Part shown: piece by piece, positions 18,839 through 27,494 of the stretch
Layout of the letters: every line of letters starts with the position of its first letter
How positions within the stretch are numbered: the stretch's first letter is position 1
DNA from: Sphingomonas glacialis
GTDB lineage: Bacteria > Pseudomonadota > Alphaproteobacteria > Sphingomonadales > Sphingomonadaceae
DNA length: 64,000 nt
Direction of reading: 5' to 3'
Assembly: GCF_006439055.1 (NCBI RefSeq)
Contig: NZ_RCZC01000001.1
Coordinates: forward strand, 801,952 to 865,951
Translations under genes and position numbers: made by a program
The notes under the pieces: model-generated
Databases searched by the model: none
What the model was told of the DNA's origin: nothing
The model's input: the letters and a program-made list of their open reading frames with translations, nothing else

Positions 18839-18918
18839 CGTCACCCCGGACTTGGAGCCGGGGTCCATGGGCGACGCGCGGCCGATCGCATGGATGCTGA
18901 AACGAGTTCAGCATGACG
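18839..18918. repeat. Palindromic element between DUF2312 gene and yebC
   Basis: 80 bp bounded by CGTCACCCCGG and CATGACG, with an inner hairpin CATGGATGCTGAAACGAGTT / CAGCAT. Ends are like the A type but the interior and length differ. It occupies almost the whole intergenic space. Confidence 0.75.
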
Positions 18919-18925
18919 GGTCGGC

Positions 18926-19165
18926 TTAGTCGAGCCCGAGCGCCTGCTTGTAGGTCTCGAGCAGCGCCTCGGCCTCCTCGCGGTGATGCTTCTCCATCTT
19001 GCGCAGGCGCACGATCGAGCGGATCGTCTTGACGTCGAAGCCGGTCGACTTGGCCTCGCCGTACACGTCCTTGATGTCGTCGGCGATGCCCTTCTTTTCC
19101 TCTTCGAGGCGCTCGATGCGCTCGATGAGAAGGCGTAGCTGGTCTGCGGCGATGATGTCGCTCAC
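18926..19165 (-). CDS. gapR: GapR family DNA-binding protein (DUF2312)
   Basis: 79 aa, nearly all helical and highly charged ([40 protein letters not shown]). DUF2312 is the GapR family. In Caulobacter, GapR forms clamps on overtwisted DNA ahead of forks and RNA polymerase and stimulates topoisomerases. Length and sequence match the family. Translation starts at GTG 19165 with GGGGG upstream. It follows the DUF1244 gene on the same strand. The symbol is taken from family identity. Confidence 0.88.
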   Translation of the reverse strand: MSDIIAADQLRLLIERIERLEEEKKGIADDIKDVYGEAKSTGFDVKTIRSIVRLRKMEKHHREEAEALLETYKQALGLD

Positions 19166-19228
19166 GGTAAATCCCCCGGGGTTTGAATCAGTGAAAGGCG
19201 CGCGCTTTAGGCCAGAGCGGCGCTCGCG

Positions 19229-19522
19229 TCACGCATTCTTCGCGACGCTTTGGCGCATCCGCTCGAGCTGCTCGGGCGTCGCGTCGCCCTGATGCTCGGC
19301 CTTCCACTGCGCATAGGGCATGCCGTAGACGATCTCGCGCGCGGCATCCTTGCTCATCGTGCCGTCGGCCTCCTCGACCCAGTCCGACAGGCAGTTGCGG
19401 CAGAAGCCGGCAAGCCCCATCAGATCGATATTCTCGGCGTCGCTGCGGTGGCGCAAATGCTGCACGAGCCGCCGGAACGCGGCCGCCGCTACGGCATCAT
19501 CCAGTCCATCCAAATCGCTCAT
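19229..19522 (-). CDS. DUF1244 family protein
   Basis: 97 aa, soluble. GLAGFCRNCLSDWVEEADG is the DUF1244 signature, with a CxxC pair, followed by YGMPYAQWKAEHQGDATPEQ. Family members are widespread in proteobacteria and of unknown function; the conserved Cys and His residues suggest metal binding. The longer open frame upstream is antisense to pyk and is not used. It is divergent from pyk with a 79-bp shared upstream region and probably co-transcribed with gapR. Confidence 0.87.
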   Translation of the reverse strand: MSDLDGLDDAVAAAAFRRLVQHLRHRSDAENIDLMGLAGFCRNCLSDWVEEADGTMSKDAAREIVYGMPYAQWKAEHQGDATPEQLERMRQSVAKNA

Positions 19523-19601
19523 CTGTTCGCTCCACGGTTGATCGTGGCGAGATAGGAGGTAGAGCAGCAGCCGTACAGCCTCCCCACGGCAAGGACCTCC
19601 C

Positions 19602-21059
19602 ATGATCAAGACCATCCGCCCACGTGCGCGCAAGGTACGCATCCTCGCCACGCTCGGCCCCGCCAGCAGCAGCCCCGAAATGATCGCCGCTTTGTTTGAA
19701 GCGGGCGCCGACGCCTTCCGCGTCAACATGAGCCACGGCGACCAGCAATCGAAGATCGCCGTCATCCAGTCGATCCGCGCGCTCGAGAAGACCTATCAGC
19801 GCCCGACGACGATCCTCGCCGATCTGCAGGGGCCAAAGCTGCGCGTCGGCAAGTTCGAGGGCGGCAAGATCGAGCTGATCAAGGGCCAGACCTTCACGCT
19901 CGACCGCGACACCACGCCCGGCGATACGACGCGCGTCGAGCTGCCGCACCGCGAGATCTTCGAAGCGATCGAGCCGGGCGCGCGCCTGCTGCTCGACGAC
20001 GGCAAACTCGTGCTGCGCGTCACCGACCACACCGACACGACGATCGTCACCGAGGTCGTGGTCGGCGGCGCGCTGTCGAACAGCAAGGGGCTGAACGTCC
20101 CCGACGTCGTGCTGCCGATGGCGGCGCTGACCGAGAAGGACCGCAGCGATCTCGCCTTCGCGGTCGACCAGGGCGTCGACTGGATCGCTTTGTCGTTCGT
20201 CCAGCGCCCCGAGGATCTCGCCGAGGCGCGCAAACTGATCGGCGGCAAGGCGTCGCTGCTCGCCAAGATCGAGAAGCCGCAGGCGATCCAGCGGCTCGAG
20301 GAAATCGTCGAGATGTGCGACGGCGTGATGGTCGCGCGTGGCGATCTCGGCGTCGAGATGCCGCCCGAGAGCGTGCCGCCGCTGCAGAAGCGCATCATCG
20401 AAGTGTCGCGCCGCCTCGGCCGCCCGGTGGTGGTCGCGACGCAGATGCTCGAATCGATGATCACCTCGCCCTCGCCGACCCGCGCCGAAGTGTCCGACGT
20501 CGCGACCGCGATCTATGACGGCGCCGATGCGATCATGCTGTCGGCCGAGAGTGCTGCCGGCGCCTGGCCGACCGAATCGGTCGCGATGATGAACGCGATC
20601 GGCGAAGCGGTCGAAAAGGATCCGACGCATGGCGACCGGATCCACTTCACCGTGATCCGCTCGGACCCGACCACCGCCGATGCGCTGGCGGAAGCCGCCA
20701 AGAACATCGCGCAGACGATCGATGCCGCGGCGATCATCTGCTTCACCGCCTCGGGCTCGACCGCACGCCGCGTCGCGCGCGAGCGGCCCGGCGTGCCGTT
20801 GATGATCCTGACCCCGAACCCCGAGACCGCGCGGCGTGCGGGCCTGCTGTGGGGCGCCTATGCGATCCTCACCAAGGACGTCGATTCGTTCGAGGAGATG
20901 GTTGCCAAGGCCAAGCGCATGGCGCTGCGCCATGCGCTCGCCAAGGCGGGCGACCGCATCATCCTGATCGCGGGCGTGCCGTTCAAGACCCCAGGGTCGA
21001 CCAACGTGCTCCACGTCGTGCGGGTCAGTGGCGATGAGCTGAAGGGGTATGCGAGCTAG
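19602..21059 (+). CDS. pyk: Pyruvate kinase
   Basis: 485-aa glycolytic enzyme that makes pyruvate and ATP from PEP. The N-terminal KVRILATLGPASS and NMSHG, the metal/substrate block LLAKIEKPQAI, the signature VMVARGDLGVEMP and the ATQMLESMI segment are all present, followed by the C-terminal allosteric domain. Starts at ATG 19602 with AAGGACC upstream. It stands alone: the neighbours on both sides are on the other strand, and an A-type repeat follows its stop. Confidence 0.97.
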   Translation: MIKTIRPRARKVRILATLGPASSSPEMIAALFEAGADAFRVNMSHGDQQSKIAVIQSIRALEKTYQRPTTILADLQGPKLRVGKFEGGKIELIKGQTFTLDRDTTPGDTTRVELPHREIFEAIEPGARLLLDDGKLVLRVTDHTDTTIVTEVVVGGALSNSKGLNVPDVVLPMAALTEKDRSDLAFAVDQGVDWIALSFVQRPEDLAEARKLIGGKASLLAKIEKPQAIQRLEEIVEMCDGVMVARGDLGVEMPPESVPPLQKRIIEVSRRLGRPVVVATQMLESMITSPSPTRAEVSDVATAIYDGADAIMLSAESAAGAWPTESVAMMNAIGEAVEKDPTHGDRIHFTVIRSDPTTADALAEAAKNIAQTIDAAAIICFTASGSTARRVARERPGVPLMILTPNPETARRAGLLWGAYAILTKDVDSFEEMVAKAKRMALRHALAKAGDRIILIAGVPFKTPGSTNVLHVVRVSGDELKGYAS

Positions 21060-21084
21060 GCTCGCGCTGGCCGCTAAACCTAAC

Positions 21085-21180
21085 CGTCACCCCGGGCTTG
21101 TCCCGGGGTCCACCGGGATGCACATCCTGCCGCCCGAGCGTGCGCGGCACGGTGGGCCCCGGCACAAGGCCGGGGTGACG
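21085..21180. repeat. 96-bp palindromic element (A type) between convergent pyk and HAD genes
   Basis: Begins CGTCACCCCGGGCTTG and ends CAAGGCCGGGGTGACG. Same 96-bp length as the tilS and ruvC-yebC copies. It lies between converging genes, 25 bp after the pyk stop and 23 bp before the HAD stop, where it could serve as a bidirectional terminator. Confidence 0.92.
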
Positions 21181-21203
21181 ACGACGGTAGATAGCGGAAG
21201 CGT

Positions 21204-21824
21204 TTAAAGAGCGGGCGCGGCGAGAATACCGTAGCGCGCCAGATCGCCGCGCAGCGTCGCGGCATCGGTGAAGACCACCGCGCCCATCCCGACGCTCTGC
21301 GCGCCGGCGACATTGTCCTCGCGGTCATCGACGAACAGCGTGTCCTCGGCGCGCAGGCCGAATCGCTCGAGCGCGAGGCGATAGATCGCCGGATCGGGCT
21401 TGGTCAGCAATTCGTCGCCCGAGACGACGATGTCGTCGAAGCGATCGAACACATCGGCCTCGCGGTCGCGGAACGACGGCCAGAACTCGCCCGAGAAATT
21501 GGTGATCGCATACAGCGGCACACCCGCCGCCTCGAGCTCGCACACGAGTTCACGCATCCCCGGCAACATCCCGCCAAGCTGCTCGCCGAAACGCGGCCCC
21601 CAGGCGGCGATCAGCGCGGCATGCTGCGGATGCGCGGCGGCGAGCTCGGCCGAGGTCTCGGCGAACGGACGGCCAGCATCATGCTGGAAATGCCATTCCT
21701 TGGTCGCGACATCGCGCAGGAATGCATCGAGCGCCCGATCGTCACCGATCAGGCGCTCATAGAGGAATCTGGGATTCCAATCGTACAAGACGTTGCCGAC
21801 GTCGAAGACGACGGCCCGCGCCAC
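21204..21824 (-). CDS. HAD-IA family hydrolase (YihX-like phosphatase)
   Basis: 206 aa. HAD motif I is VFDVGNVLYDWNP (the second Asp of DxDx is replaced by Gly-Asn, as in YihX-type enzymes). Motif II is AITNFSG, motif III lies at LLTKPDPAIY and motif IV is FVDDREDN. The cap domain is alpha-helical. The substrate is unknown; YihX dephosphorylates alpha-glucose-1-phosphate. Starts at GTG 21824, five bases after the L36 stop, so it is translated in one unit with rpmJ. Confidence 0.85.
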   Translation of the reverse strand: MARAVVFDVGNVLYDWNPRFLYERLIGDDRALDAFLRDVATKEWHFQHDAGRPFAETSAELAAAHPQHAALIAAWGPRFGEQLGGMLPGMRELVCELEAAGVPLYAITNFSGEFWPSFRDREADVFDRFDDIVVSGDELLTKPDPAIYRLALERFGLRAEDTLFVDDREDNVAGAQSVGMGAVVFTDAATLRGDLARYGILAAPAL

Positions 21825-21829
21825 GTCGC

Positions 21830-21955
21830 TTAGCCCTGGCGGGCCTTGAAGCGGCGGTTGGTCTTGTTGATGATGTAGGTACGCCCACGACGACGGATCA
21901 CGCGGTTATCGCGATGACGGCCCTTGAGCGACTTCAGGGAATTGCGGATCTTCAT
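21830..21955 (-). CDS. rpmJ: 50S ribosomal protein L36, zinc-free form
   Basis: 41 aa, strongly basic ([20 protein letters not shown]). The family fold is clear, but the CxxC...C/H zinc ligands of the standard L36 are absent. This is the C-minus (YkgO-like) form, which in many alphaproteobacteria is the only L36. The longer open frame through 22312 is antisense to the lipoprotein gene. It is followed at 5 nt by the HAD gene. Confidence 0.96.
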   Translation of the reverse strand: MKIRNSLKSLKGRHRDNRVIRRRGRTYIINKTNRRFKARQG

Positions 21956-22127
21956 GATCGATTCGCTTTGCAAAATCTGGAATGTGGAAAAGAGCGGCTG
22001 CGCATATGGTCGCCTCCCCTCCAAGTCAAGCGCGACCGCGCCGATAAGCCTCGCTATAGCGACGGAACCCGGAGGCCGGGTCCGGGCGTTACACCCGTGC
22101 AACGACTGCGGTAACAAGGACAAGAGT

Positions 22128-22763
22128 ATGAAGCTGGCTTTGGGAATGGCGATCGCCGCGGCGGCGAGCTTGAGCGCCTGCGCGACGACGACGACGAGTG
22201 GCCCGGTCGAAGTGACCCGTTTCCACCTCGGGTCGATGGCGGCACCGCTCGAAACCGGCACGCTCGCGGTCGAGCCCGCGCCCGGCGGCGGCCCCGCCAG
22301 CCTCGAGTTCAAGACCTATGCCGCCGCGGTGCAGACCGAGGCGCTCGCGCACGGCTTCACCGTGCCCAAGACCGACCCCGAGGCGCAGTATCTCGCGGTG
22401 GTCGGCTTCACCCGCACGACGCGCCCGGCAGCGCCGCGCAGCGGTGGCAGCGGCGTGAGCATCGGACTCGGCGGTGGCGGCTATAGCGGCGGCGGGTATC
22501 GCGGCGGTGGCGGCGGCGTCGGGCTGGGCGGCGGCATCTCCTTCCCGATCGGCAAGCAGAAGTATCGCACCGTCGTGCTCACCGACCTGACCGTGCAGAT
22601 CCGCCGCCGCCGCGACGCGACGGTGATCTGGGAAGGCCATGCGCAGACCTTCTCGCCCGGCGAGGCACCCTCCGCGCAGGCGAACGCCGCCGCGGCCAAA
22701 TTGTCGCATGCGCTGTTCCTGGGCTTCCCCGGAGAATCGGGTCGCACTATTACGGTGCGATGA
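22128..22763 (+). CDS. DUF4136 family lipoprotein
   Basis: 211 aa. The signal peptide ends in a lipobox, LSAC (cysteine at about residue 19), so it is probably a lipoprotein. A DUF4136-like beta domain follows, interrupted by a Gly-rich stretch ([20 protein letters not shown], about residues 108-140) that could be flexible. The function of the family is unknown. The 3' end overlaps the carboxypeptidase start as ATGA, so the two are translationally coupled. The divergent neighbour is rpmJ. Confidence 0.85.
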   Translation: MKLALGMAIAAAASLSACATTTTSGPVEVTRFHLGSMAAPLETGTLAVEPAPGGGPASLEFKTYAAAVQTEALAHGFTVPKTDPEAQYLAVVGFTRTTRPAAPRSGGSGVSIGLGGGGYSGGGYRGGGGGVGLGGGISFPIGKQKYRTVVLTDLTVQIRRRRDATVIWEGHAQTFSPGEAPSAQANAAAAKLSHALFLGFPGESGRTITVR

Positions 22764-23878
22764 GCATCACCATCAACGCCGCTTTCGATAGCGGGAACAT
22801 CGACGTGGTCGCCATCGCGGGTGACCACGTCGATCTCGCCATCCGGCTCGATCATCAGTCGGACTTCTTCCAGTGGTTCCACTTCCGCGTCGCCGGCGCG
22901 AAGGGGCGCACGCTGACGCTCCGCATCACCAACGCCGCGCAATCGGCCTATCCGTTCGGCTGGCCGGGCTACAAGGTCCGCGCGAGCACCGATCGACTCG
23001 CGTGGCGGATGATCCCGACGCGCTATGTCGACGGCGTGCTCGAATTCGAATGGAGCGGCGACAGCGAGCTCGTCTGGTTCGCCTATTTCGAACCCTATAC
23101 GATCGAGCGCCATGACGCTTTGGTCGCACGGATCGCGCTTGAACCGGGCGTGACGCATCGCGAGCTCGGCCAGTCGCTCGACGGGCGTGCGATCGATTGC
23201 CTCGACATCGGCACCGGCCCCAAGCAGGTCTGGCTCTATGCGCGCCAGCATCCCGGCGAGAGCATGGCCGAATGGTGGATGGAAGGCGCGCTCGAATGGC
23301 TGACCGACGCGGCCAACCCGGTGGCCCGCGCTTTGCGCGAGAAGGCGACCTTCCACTGCGTGCCGAACATGAACCCCGACGGGTCGTTCCGCGGGCATCT
23401 GCGCACCAACGCGGCAGGGGTGAACCTCAACCGCGAGTGGTACACCCCGACCCTCGAGAAGAGCCCCGAAGTGCTGTGCGTGCGCGATGCGATGGATGCG
23501 ACCGGCGTCGCCTTCGCGATCGACGTGCATGGCGACGAGGCGATCGCGGCGAATTTCTTCGCCGGGTTCGAGGGCATCCCGTCCTGGACCGACGCGCTCG
23601 GCGCCAAATATACCGAGTTCGGCGAGCGGCTCGCGGCGCATTCGCCCGATTTCCAGACCGCGCGCGGGTATGACAAGGCGGCACCGGGCAAGGCGAACCT
23701 GTCGATGTCGACCAACCAGCTCGCCGAGCGGTTCGGCGCGGTGTCGATGACGCTCGAAATGCCGTTCAAGGACCATGATCCGAACCCCGATGCCGAGTTC
23801 GGCTGGTCGGGTGCGCGCTCAAAGACGCTGGCGCATGCCTGCCTCGAAGTGCTTGCCGACATGATCGACGCGATCTAG
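22760..23878 (+). CDS. M14-type zinc carboxypeptidase family protein
   Basis: 372 aa, no signal peptide, so cytoplasmic. The N-terminal beta domain (about 1-115) resembles the one preceding the catalytic domain in cytosolic carboxypeptidases of the AGBL/Nna1 group. Catalytic motifs: [13 protein letters not shown] (zinc His and Glu), [26 protein letters not shown] (third zinc ligand) and TLEMPFKD (general-base Glu). Such enzymes trim C-terminal residues; the substrate here is unknown. It is coupled to the DUF4136 lipoprotein gene and 23 bp upstream of gpmA on the same strand. Confidence 0.88.
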   Translation: MSITINAAFDSGNIDVVAIAGDHVDLAIRLDHQSDFFQWFHFRVAGAKGRTLTLRITNAAQSAYPFGWPGYKVRASTDRLAWRMIPTRYVDGVLEFEWSGDSELVWFAYFEPYTIERHDALVARIALEPGVTHRELGQSLDGRAIDCLDIGTGPKQVWLYARQHPGESMAEWWMEGALEWLTDAANPVARALREKATFHCVPNMNPDGSFRGHLRTNAAGVNLNREWYTPTLEKSPEVLCVRDAMDATGVAFAIDVHGDEAIAANFFAGFEGIPSWTDALGAKYTEFGERLAAHSPDFQTARGYDKAAPGKANLSMSTNQLAERFGAVSMTLEMPFKDHDPNPDAEFGWSGARSKTLAHACLEVLADMIDAI

Positions 23879-23901
23879 GTCCCCTCGCAAAGGAGACCCA
23901 G

Positions 23902-24588
23902 ATGCCCACCCTCGTCCTGATCCGCCACGGCCAGTCGGCCTGGAACCTCGAGAACCGCTTCACCGGCTGGTGGGACGTCGATCTGACCGACAAGGGCGTC
24001 GAGGAAGCGCGCGCCGCCGGACGGCTGATGGCGGAGAAGGGGCTCGATTTCGACCTCTGCTTCACTTCGCTGCAGACCCGCGCGATCAAGACGCTCAATC
24101 TCGCGCTCGAGGAAATGCGGCGGCTGTGGCTGCCGGTCGAGAAGGACTGGCGCCTCAACGAGCGGCATTATGGCGGGCTCACCGGGCTCGACAAGGCCGA
24201 GACCGCCGCCAAGCATGGCGACGCGCAGGTCCATATCTGGCGCCGCAGCTTCGACATCCCGCCGCCGCCGCTCGAAGCCGGCAGCGAATACGATCTGTCG
24301 AAGGATCGCCGGTACGCGGGGATCGCCATTCCCGACACCGAAAGCCTGAAGGACACGATCGCGCGCGTCCTGCCATATTGGGAGGGGCGGATCGCCCCCG
24401 CTTTGCGTGATGGGCAGCGTGTCGTCATCTCGGCGCACGGCAATTCGCTGCGTGCGCTGGTCAAGCATCTATCGGGGATCCCCGATGACGAGATCACCAC
24501 GCTCGAGATCCCGACCGGGCAGCCGATCGTCTATGAGCTCGACGATTCGCTGGCGGCGACCGATCGGTATTATCTGAGCGAGCGCTGA
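23902..24588 (+). CDS. gpmA: 2,3-bisphosphoglycerate-dependent phosphoglycerate mutase
   Basis: 228-aa glycolytic mutase that interconverts 3- and 2-phosphoglycerate. The phosphohistidine motif [18 protein letters not shown] is at the N-terminus, and [16 protein letters not shown] and [19 protein letters not shown] complete the active site. ATG 23902 has AAGGAG at suitable spacing. It follows the carboxypeptidase closely and may share its transcript. An E-type repeat follows the stop. Confidence 0.97.
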   Translation: MPTLVLIRHGQSAWNLENRFTGWWDVDLTDKGVEEARAAGRLMAEKGLDFDLCFTSLQTRAIKTLNLALEEMRRLWLPVEKDWRLNERHYGGLTGLDKAETAAKHGDAQVHIWRRSFDIPPPPLEAGSEYDLSKDRRYAGIAIPDTESLKDTIARVLPYWEGRIAPALRDGQRVVISAHGNSLRALVKHLSGIPDDEITTLEIPTGQPIVYELDDSLAATDRYYLSER

Positions 24589-24598
24589 GCGCTTAACG

Positions 24599-24783
24599 CC
24601 CCTCCGGAACGGGGAGGGGGACCGTGCACATTCAGCGAACGGTGGAGGGGTAGCAACGCGCGCTGCGCTCGATGTCTGCCCCCTCCACCACCAGCCTGAA
24701 GAAGGCTGGTGTGCGAGCGAGACTGTGTCCCACGGACACACTCTCGCTCGCGCACCCCCTCCCCCCGTTCCCGGGGGAGGATT
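24599..24783. repeat. E-type GC-rich inverted repeat between convergent gpmA and DUF4398-like gene
   Basis: 185 bp. The ends are CCTCCGGAACGGGGAGG and CCTCCCCCCGTTCCCGGGGG. The interior carries CCCTCCACCACCAGCC and a long hairpin in which GTGCGAGCGAGA pairs with TCTCGCTCGCGCAC around GTGTCCCACGGACAC. The second half is clearly related to 27275-27494. It fills the gap between converging genes. Confidence 0.88.
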
Positions 24784-24789
24784 TGCGGC

Positions 24790-25428
24790 TTACTGGCCCG
24801 TCGTAACCGTCGTCGTCGTCTTCTCGCTGACGCGGGCCGGCGCAGCGCGGCGCGTCGTCGTCGCCTTGCGCACGACGCGCTTGGTCGTTGCGGCACGCAC
24901 GGCCGGCGCCGCGGTCTTGGTGGTCTCGGTCGTCACCGTCGTGGTCGGCGCAGGTGCCTGCACGACGACCGGCGGGGCCGAGCGGGCCGCTGCAGCGTCG
25001 GCAGCGGCCGAGGCGGCAGCCTGTTCGGCGGCATTGGCGCGCGCATTGGCTGCAGCAGCATCGGCCTGCGCGTCGGCAGCGACGTTGCGGGCATCGGCGG
25101 TCGCGGCATGCGCAGCGTCGTTATGCGCGCGCTGTGCCTGGCCGAGCGCGGTGTCGGCAAGCTGCGAGGCGCGATGCGCGTCGTCGATCGCTTCGGCCTT
25201 CTTGCCGGCGGCGAGATGCTCTTCGGCGGCGCGGAGCTGCGCCTGGGCGTCGGCCTGGAGGCGCGGCGTCTCGGCGGTCGCGCCGACCTTGGCCGACGCT
25301 TCGATCTTGGCGCGCGCTTCGGCGATCGCCTGTTCGGCGCGGTCATGCTTGCCCTCGGCGAAGGCGGGGGCGGAGAAAGCCAGCACGCTGGCGAGCGCGA
25401 CGGACGAAAGGGTCGAAAAACGGGTCAT
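24790..25428 (-). CDS. Exported Ala-rich coiled-coil protein (DUF4398-like)
   Basis: 212 aa. A signal peptide (1 to about 24, ending APAFA) is followed by an all-helical region rich in Ala, Gln and Glu (HDRAEQAIAEARAKIEASAK, LQADAQAQLRAAEEHLAAGK) that resembles DUF4398 envelope proteins. The C-terminal third changes to Thr/Lys/Arg-rich sequence (TTKRVVRKATTTRRAAPARV), unusual for an exported protein and possibly binding wall polymers or nucleic acid. Function is unknown. Divergent from purE across 120 bp. Confidence 0.75.
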   Translation of the reverse strand: MTRFSTLSSVALASVLAFSAPAFAEGKHDRAEQAIAEARAKIEASAKVGATAETPRLQADAQAQLRAAEEHLAAGKKAEAIDDAHRASQLADTALGQAQRAHNDAAHAATADARNVAADAQADAAAANARANAAEQAAASAAADAAAARSAPPVVVQAPAPTTTVTTETTKTAAPAVRAATTKRVVRKATTTRRAAPARVSEKTTTTVTTGQ

Positions 25429-25548
25429 GGCGTGTATCCGATATGACTGTATGGATTCGCCCAACCCGCGCCGCGCCAAACAAGTTCCGCTACCGATATG
25501 ACGGCGGGAACGGTTGCCCTGCGCCACCCCGCTCGCTAGTCCGGCGCG

Positions 25549-26040
25549 ATGGCACAGAGCGCGTCCCCCCTTGTCGGCATCATCATGGGCAGCACGTCCG
25601 ATTGGGAGACGATGCACCATGCGGCCGATCTGCTCGCCGAACTGGGCGTGGCGCACGAGACCAAGGTCGTCTCGGCGCACCGCACCCCGCAGCGGCTTTA
25701 CGACTATGCGACGGGCGCCGCCGAGCGCGGATTGCAGGTGGTGATCGCGGGCGCTGGCGGTGCGGCGCATCTGCCGGGCATGGCGGCGGCGATGACGCAT
25801 CTGCCGGTGCTCGGCGTGCCGGTCGAGAGCAAGACGATGAAGGGCCTCGATAGCCTCTATTCGATCGTCCAGATGCCCGCGGGGATCCCGGTGGGGACGC
25901 TGGCGATCGGCAAGGCGGGTGCGAAGAATGCGGCGTTGCTGGCAGCGGCGATCCTCGCGCTGTCGGACGCGGATTTGAGCGCGCGGTTGCAGGCGTGGCG
26001 CGCGGCGCAGACCGATGGCGTGGCTGTCGATCCGGAATGA
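25549..26040 (+). CDS. purE: 5-(carboxyamino)imidazole ribonucleotide mutase PurE
   Basis: 163-aa class I PurE, which moves the carboxylate of N5-CAIR to give CAIR in purine synthesis. [13 protein letters not shown] at the N-terminus, the catalytic-histidine segment [14 protein letters not shown] and [12 protein letters not shown] are diagnostic. It is followed by purK, its pathway partner, but a 108-bp D-type repeat separates them instead of the usual overlap. Confidence 0.97.
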   Translation: MAQSASPLVGIIMGSTSDWETMHHAADLLAELGVAHETKVVSAHRTPQRLYDYATGAAERGLQVVIAGAGGAAHLPGMAAAMTHLPVLGVPVESKTMKGLDSLYSIVQMPAGIPVGTLAIGKAGAKNAALLAAAILALSDADLSARLQAWRAAQTDGVAVDPE

Positions 26041-26063
26041 TGCTCGACGGCTGCTTCCTGTCT

Positions 26064-26171
26064 CCTCCCCTCCCTGAAAGGGAGGGGTTGGGGGTGGGTC
26101 GGCCTAGGGCGGGCGTCCGGCCGAACAACGGGCCCACCCACCCCCGGCCCCTCCCTTCCAGGGAGGGGAGG
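26064..26171. repeat. D-type inverted repeat between purE and purK
   Basis: 108 bp. CTCCCCTCCCTGAAAGGGAG at the left and CTCCCTTCCAGGGAGGGGAG at the right form terminal hairpins, with GGGGGTGGGTCGGCC pairing to GGGCCCACCCACCCCC inside. About 85% alike to 32945-33052 by eye. It lies within a co-directional gene pair. Confidence 0.9.
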
Positions 26172-26197
26172 CTCTCTTACCCAACGGAACTGCGCGC

Positions 26198-27268
26198 ATG
26201 ACCCCCCTCCCCCCCGGCTCGACCATCGGCATCCTCGGCGGCGGGCAGCTCGGGCGGATGCTCGCGGTCGCGGCCGCGCAGCTCGGCTATCAAACGCGGA
26301 TCCTCGCGCCCGACGAGGAAGCCGTCGCCGCGCAGACCGCTTCCAGCTACATCCGCGCCGATTATCACAGCCATATCGTGCTCGACGAATTCGCCGCGGC
26401 GGCCGACGTCGTCACCTATGAGTTCGAGAATATCGCGCTCGCGCCGGTCAGCTATCTCGCGGGCAAGGTGCCGGTCCACCCCGCGCCCGCGGCGCTCGGC
26501 ATCGCGCAGGATCGGGCGATCGAAAAGGCGTTCGTCGCCGAGATCGGCGGACGGACCGCGCCCTGGGCGAAGGTCGAGACGCGCGACGCGCTCGCAGCGG
26601 CGGTTGCGGCAATCGGCACGCCGGCGATCCTCAAGACGCTGCGCATGGGCTATGACGGCAAGGGCCAGGTCCGCATCACCGCGCCCGACCAGATCGACGC
26701 GGCCTGGGACGCGATCGGCCAGCGCCCGGCGATCCTCGAAGGGTTCGTGACCTTCAGCCACGAATTCTCGATCCTGCTGGTGCGCCGCGCCGACGGGCAG
26801 ATGGTGAGCTATCCGCCGCCGTGGAACCAGCACGAGGACGGCATCCTCGCAACGTCGACGCTTCCAGCACCGGGTGAGATCGCTGCGCAATGGGGCGAGG
26901 CGGCGGCGCTGGCGGGGCGGATCGCCGACCGGCTCGATTATGTCGGGGTGCTCGCGTGCGAGTTCTTCGCCGGTGCTGACGGTCCGGTGTTCAACGAGAT
27001 GGCGCCGCGCGTCCACAATTCGGGGCATTGGACGATCGAGGGCGCGGTCTGCTCGCAATTCGAGAACCACATCCGTGCGATCTGCGGCCTGCCGCTCGGC
27101 GACACCGCGCTGACGGCCCCCACGGTGGCGATGGAGAATCTGATCGGCGACGATGCCGATCGCTGGGCCGAGATCCTGGCCGAGCCCGGCGCGCATCTGC
27201 ACCTCTACGGCAAAGGCGCGAGCCGGCCGGGGCGCAAAATGGGGCATGTCACGCGGCTGGGGCGGTAG
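26198..27268 (+). CDS. purK: 5-(carboxyamino)imidazole ribonucleotide synthase PurK
   Basis: 356-aa ATP-grasp enzyme that makes N5-CAIR from AIR, bicarbonate and ATP. The N-terminal IGILGGGQLGRMLAVAAAQL, the ATP-grasp lysine segment KTLRMGYDGKGQ and the metal-binding block VFNEMAPRVHNSGHWTIEG are present. ATG 26198 has GGAA upstream. Works directly before PurE in the pathway. An E-type repeat follows its stop. Confidence 0.97.
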   Translation: MTPLPPGSTIGILGGGQLGRMLAVAAAQLGYQTRILAPDEEAVAAQTASSYIRADYHSHIVLDEFAAAADVVTYEFENIALAPVSYLAGKVPVHPAPAALGIAQDRAIEKAFVAEIGGRTAPWAKVETRDALAAAVAAIGTPAILKTLRMGYDGKGQVRITAPDQIDAAWDAIGQRPAILEGFVTFSHEFSILLVRRADGQMVSYPPPWNQHEDGILATSTLPAPGEIAAQWGEAAALAGRIADRLDYVGVLACEFFAGADGPVFNEMAPRVHNSGHWTIEGAVCSQFENHIRAICGLPLGDTALTAPTVAMENLIGDDADRWAEILAEPGAHLHLYGKGASRPGRKMGHVTRLGR

Positions 27269-27274
27269 TCCTCA

Positions 27275-27494
27275 ATCCTCCCCCGGGAACCGGGGGAGGG
27301 GGACCGCTCGGCTTCTTCAGCCGAGGGGTGGAGGGGGCCTCGCCGCGGGCGCGGCGTTTGCGGCGAGGCCCCCTCCACCACCAGCCTGAAGGGGGCTGGT
27401 GTGCGAGCGAGAATGTGTCCCCCGGACACATTCTTGGCCTGCCGGGGGCAGGCCAAAGCTCGCACACCCCCTCCCCCGATTCGCGAGGGAGGAT
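27275..27494. repeat. E-type GC-rich inverted repeat between convergent purK and ester hydrolase genes
   Basis: 220 bp. Starts CCTCCCCCGGGAACCGGGGG and ends CCCCTCCCCCGATTCGCGAG. It holds several nested hairpins: GAATGTGTCC with GGACACATTC, TGGCCTGCC with GGCAGGCCA, and CCTCGCCGC with GCGGCGAGG. The block CCCTCCACCACCAGCCTGAA is shared with the copy at 24599-24783. It ends 1 bp before the ester hydrolase stop codon. Confidence 0.88.

Noticed and set aside
24599..24783. Possible structured ncRNA gene in the E repeat
   Set aside because: The fold is strong, but the same sequence class recurs between other convergent genes, which fits a repeat/terminator better than a single RNA gene. No promoter was seen.
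25438..25502. CCGATATGAC direct repeat (25438-25447 and 25493-25502) between the DUF4398-like gene and purE
   Set aside because: Ten bases, 55 bp apart and not in phase with visible promoters; too weak to call an operator.
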